From: Darksidea phi
Lineage: Eukaryota > Ascomycota > Dothideomycetes > Pleosporales > Lentitheciaceae
Length of the DNA stretch: 59,836 nucleotides
NCBI GenBank assembly: GCA_030770425.1
Contig: JASJFT010000255.1
Location: 1-59,836, forward strand
Direction: 5' to 3'
Every line of letters starts with the position of its first letter. The stretch's first letter is position 1. This document shows positions 58,834-59,836 of this stretch, one piece after another. The notes under the pieces were generated by a model, which had not been told where the DNA came from, did not search any database, and saw only the letters and a list, made by a program, of their open reading frames with translations. The position numbers and the translations under genes are program-made.

Positions 58834-58872
58834 TAGCCACATTTCAGCCACAGACTGCGGCCAATCAGAACG
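58834..58872. repeat. 39-bp direct repeat, copy 1
   Basis: TAGCCACA..CAGCCACAGACTGCGGCCAATCA; paired with 59,133-59,171 at about 300 bp distance. Confidence 0.6.
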
Positions 58873-58880
58873 CCGTATCA

Positions 58881-59093
58881 TCAAAGGTGTGCTGTATATT
58901 GGCGAGATCGTTGAGGAGGGGCCCAACCTAGCGATTCGGGGAACAGTACGAACTGGATTCGGCGTATCATGGGACGCAGATCACGGTTTGGCAGAAGCAG
59001 CCTAGCCGAGCCGGACGGTGGGTCTGACGTGAACGTATTAGTGGTGTAGAAGATCTCGCGAGCGAGAGCAGCAATCTCGGGCGTTGTGCGTAG
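58881..59093 (-). pseudogene. Possible F-box/2EXR-like fragment
   Basis: The minus frame contains TPEIAALAREIFYTTNTFT, LLLPNRDLRPMIRRIQFV and then loses similarity. This pattern (ARE-IFY-x-x-NTF, then LRP-IRR) is seen in the fungal 2EXR/F-box-like proteins. Only about 55 residues are present, between two 39-bp direct repeats, with no start and no C-terminal half. It may be a captured gene fragment; chance similarity is possible. Confidence 0.3.
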
Positions 59094-59132
59094 GTGAAAA
59101 AAAATTTGTTTGTAGCCACATCCCATCAAATC

Positions 59133-59171
59133 TAGCCACAGTACGGCCACAGGCTGCGGCCAATCACGAAC
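59133..59171. repeat. 39-bp direct repeat, copy 2
   Basis: TAGCCACAGTACGGCCACAGGCTGCGGCCAATCAC; about 80% like 58,834-58,872. Kinase-like coding starts right after it. Confidence 0.6.
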
Positions 59172-59184
59172 GGTGTACACTTCT

Positions 59185-59576
59185 CTATCTTCTTCTCGAC
59201 ACCGAGCTCCACATCAAGCTTTCCGACTTCCAGGGGAAACAGCTGTCGGAACACGGTGAGGTGGTACTTGACGGCTGGTCCAGCGAGCCTAGTAGGTTTT
59301 ACTGCCCGCCAGACGATCCTTTCGACGCGAACATCAAAACAGACCTCTTTGCGCTAGGGTGCACCATCTACTTTATTATGGTTGGCCATGCCGCTTTCCT
59401 GATATTATCGACGGTGAAGACAGATGGCATGGGAAGGTGGAACACAGATTTGTAAGCGGGCAGTCCCCCAAGATCAACATGCCTGCAGTACAGTCACCTT
59501 GAAGTGCTGACAGAAGGAATACGAAACCGCTACGGAAATAGTTAGAGATTTGGAGTCTCTAGAGTCTTGTTAATTT
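59185..59576 (+). pseudogene. Ser/Thr kinase C-lobe fragment
   Basis: The plus frame reads LLLDTELHIKLSDFQG at 59,190-59,240, where DFQ stands at the DFG position. It continues through FYCPPDDPFDANIKTDLFALGCTIYFIMVGH (activation segment and helix F, including the D of the TDLFALG motif). A frameshift near 59,398 continues as PDIIDGEDRWHGKVEHRFV, a second near 59,465 as PQDQHACSTVTLKC, then a TGA at a usual Trp position and YETATEIVRDLESLES. The catalytic loop (HRD-N) and the whole N-lobe are missing because the sequence 5' of 59,185 is a different repeat. Kinase activity is impossible. The family resembles multicopy fungal kinase-like proteins. Confidence 0.75.
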
Positions 59577-59729
59577 TCGGCTGGAAAAGATAGAGGGGAC
59601 GGGACGAGGTAGTAAGAATGTATTTAGATTTCGTGATTTCTGTAGTAAGGAGGACCGTGGCCCTCATTAACCGTTGGCTCCTTTACCTAGGTTCCGCTCT
59701 GACGTGGCAGATCTTTGCTTTTGTGAGGG

Positions 59730-59836
59730 TTTTTTTTTTTTTTTTTTTTTTTTTTCCCTGAGGAAAAGCTGCAATGCGCAACTATGCTATTGTAGGGGAG
59801 TTTTTCTACTCAACGAAAAAAACCATACAACAGAAC
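59730..59836. repeat. Un-RIPped copy of the TIR end, cut by the window
   Basis: A T-run of about 27 bases is followed by CCCTGAGGAAAAGCTGCAAT and GGGGAGTTTTTCTACTCAAC. Base by base this is the parent of the two mutated ends at 46,686-46,800 and 52,193-52,320: positions with TG, CA or CG here are TA there. The element would extend to the right beyond the window. Confidence 0.8.

Noticed and set aside
59730..59757. Poly-T as a telomere or terminator
   Set aside because: It is a pure T-run at the tip of a repeated element, also present at its other copies, and there is no TTAGGG-type repeat.

Overview
The window looks like an accessory, repeat-rich region of a filamentous ascomycete (Pezizomycotina) chromosome. 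The evidence is short introns with fungal consensus ends, fungus-specific gene families, and very strong RIP (repeat-induced point mutation). In the AT-rich blocks CpA and TpG are almost absent while CpG, CpC and CpT remain, so His and Cys codons read as Tyr and Gln, Trp and some Arg codons read as stops. Read that way, coding relics become recognisable. No exact species can be named.

Layout. 1-105: normal-composition edge. About 106-40,570: a RIP block. It holds a coiled-coil gene relic (about 1.4-1.75 kb), tandem and dispersed repeats (4.1-7.2 kb), a Helitron replicase-helicase on the minus strand (9.4-13.9 kb) with two tandem arrays just upstream, an unknown relic ORF (16.4-18.6 kb), and an old Ty3/Gypsy element (19.6-30.9 kb) split by a complete chromodomain Gypsy element (22,022-29,878, TSD TTAAG). 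These are followed by a RIP-killed HET-domain gene (30.9-31.7 kb, minus) and a complete Ty1/Copia element (34,485-40,461). About 40,570-46,500: normal composition, with a homopolymer/N assembly gap, a kinase-like fragment, an intact two-exon APH-family kinase gene and an intact two-exon conserved hypothetical gene, all on the minus strand. About 46,500-52,390: a second RIP block. An element with terminal inverted repeats there is interrupted by an LTR element with 304-bp LTRs and TSD AATAG. About 52,390-59,836: mostly normal composition. It holds a tRNA-like remnant, a broken small secreted protein gene, an intact PD-(D/E)XK-like nuclease gene, a kinase C-lobe fragment, and, at the very edge, a nearly un-RIPped copy of the inverted-repeat end seen in the second block.

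How it fits together. Only three genes look intact: the APH-like kinase, the two-exon hypothetical gene and the nuclease-like protein. All three lie in non-RIPped islands on the minus strand. Everything else is transposon sequence or gene debris. Long stretches (106-1,380, 1,750-4,100, 7.2-9.4, 15.1-16.4, 18.6-19.6 and 31.7-34.5 kb, and the interior of the 47-52 kb element) hold nothing I can identify.
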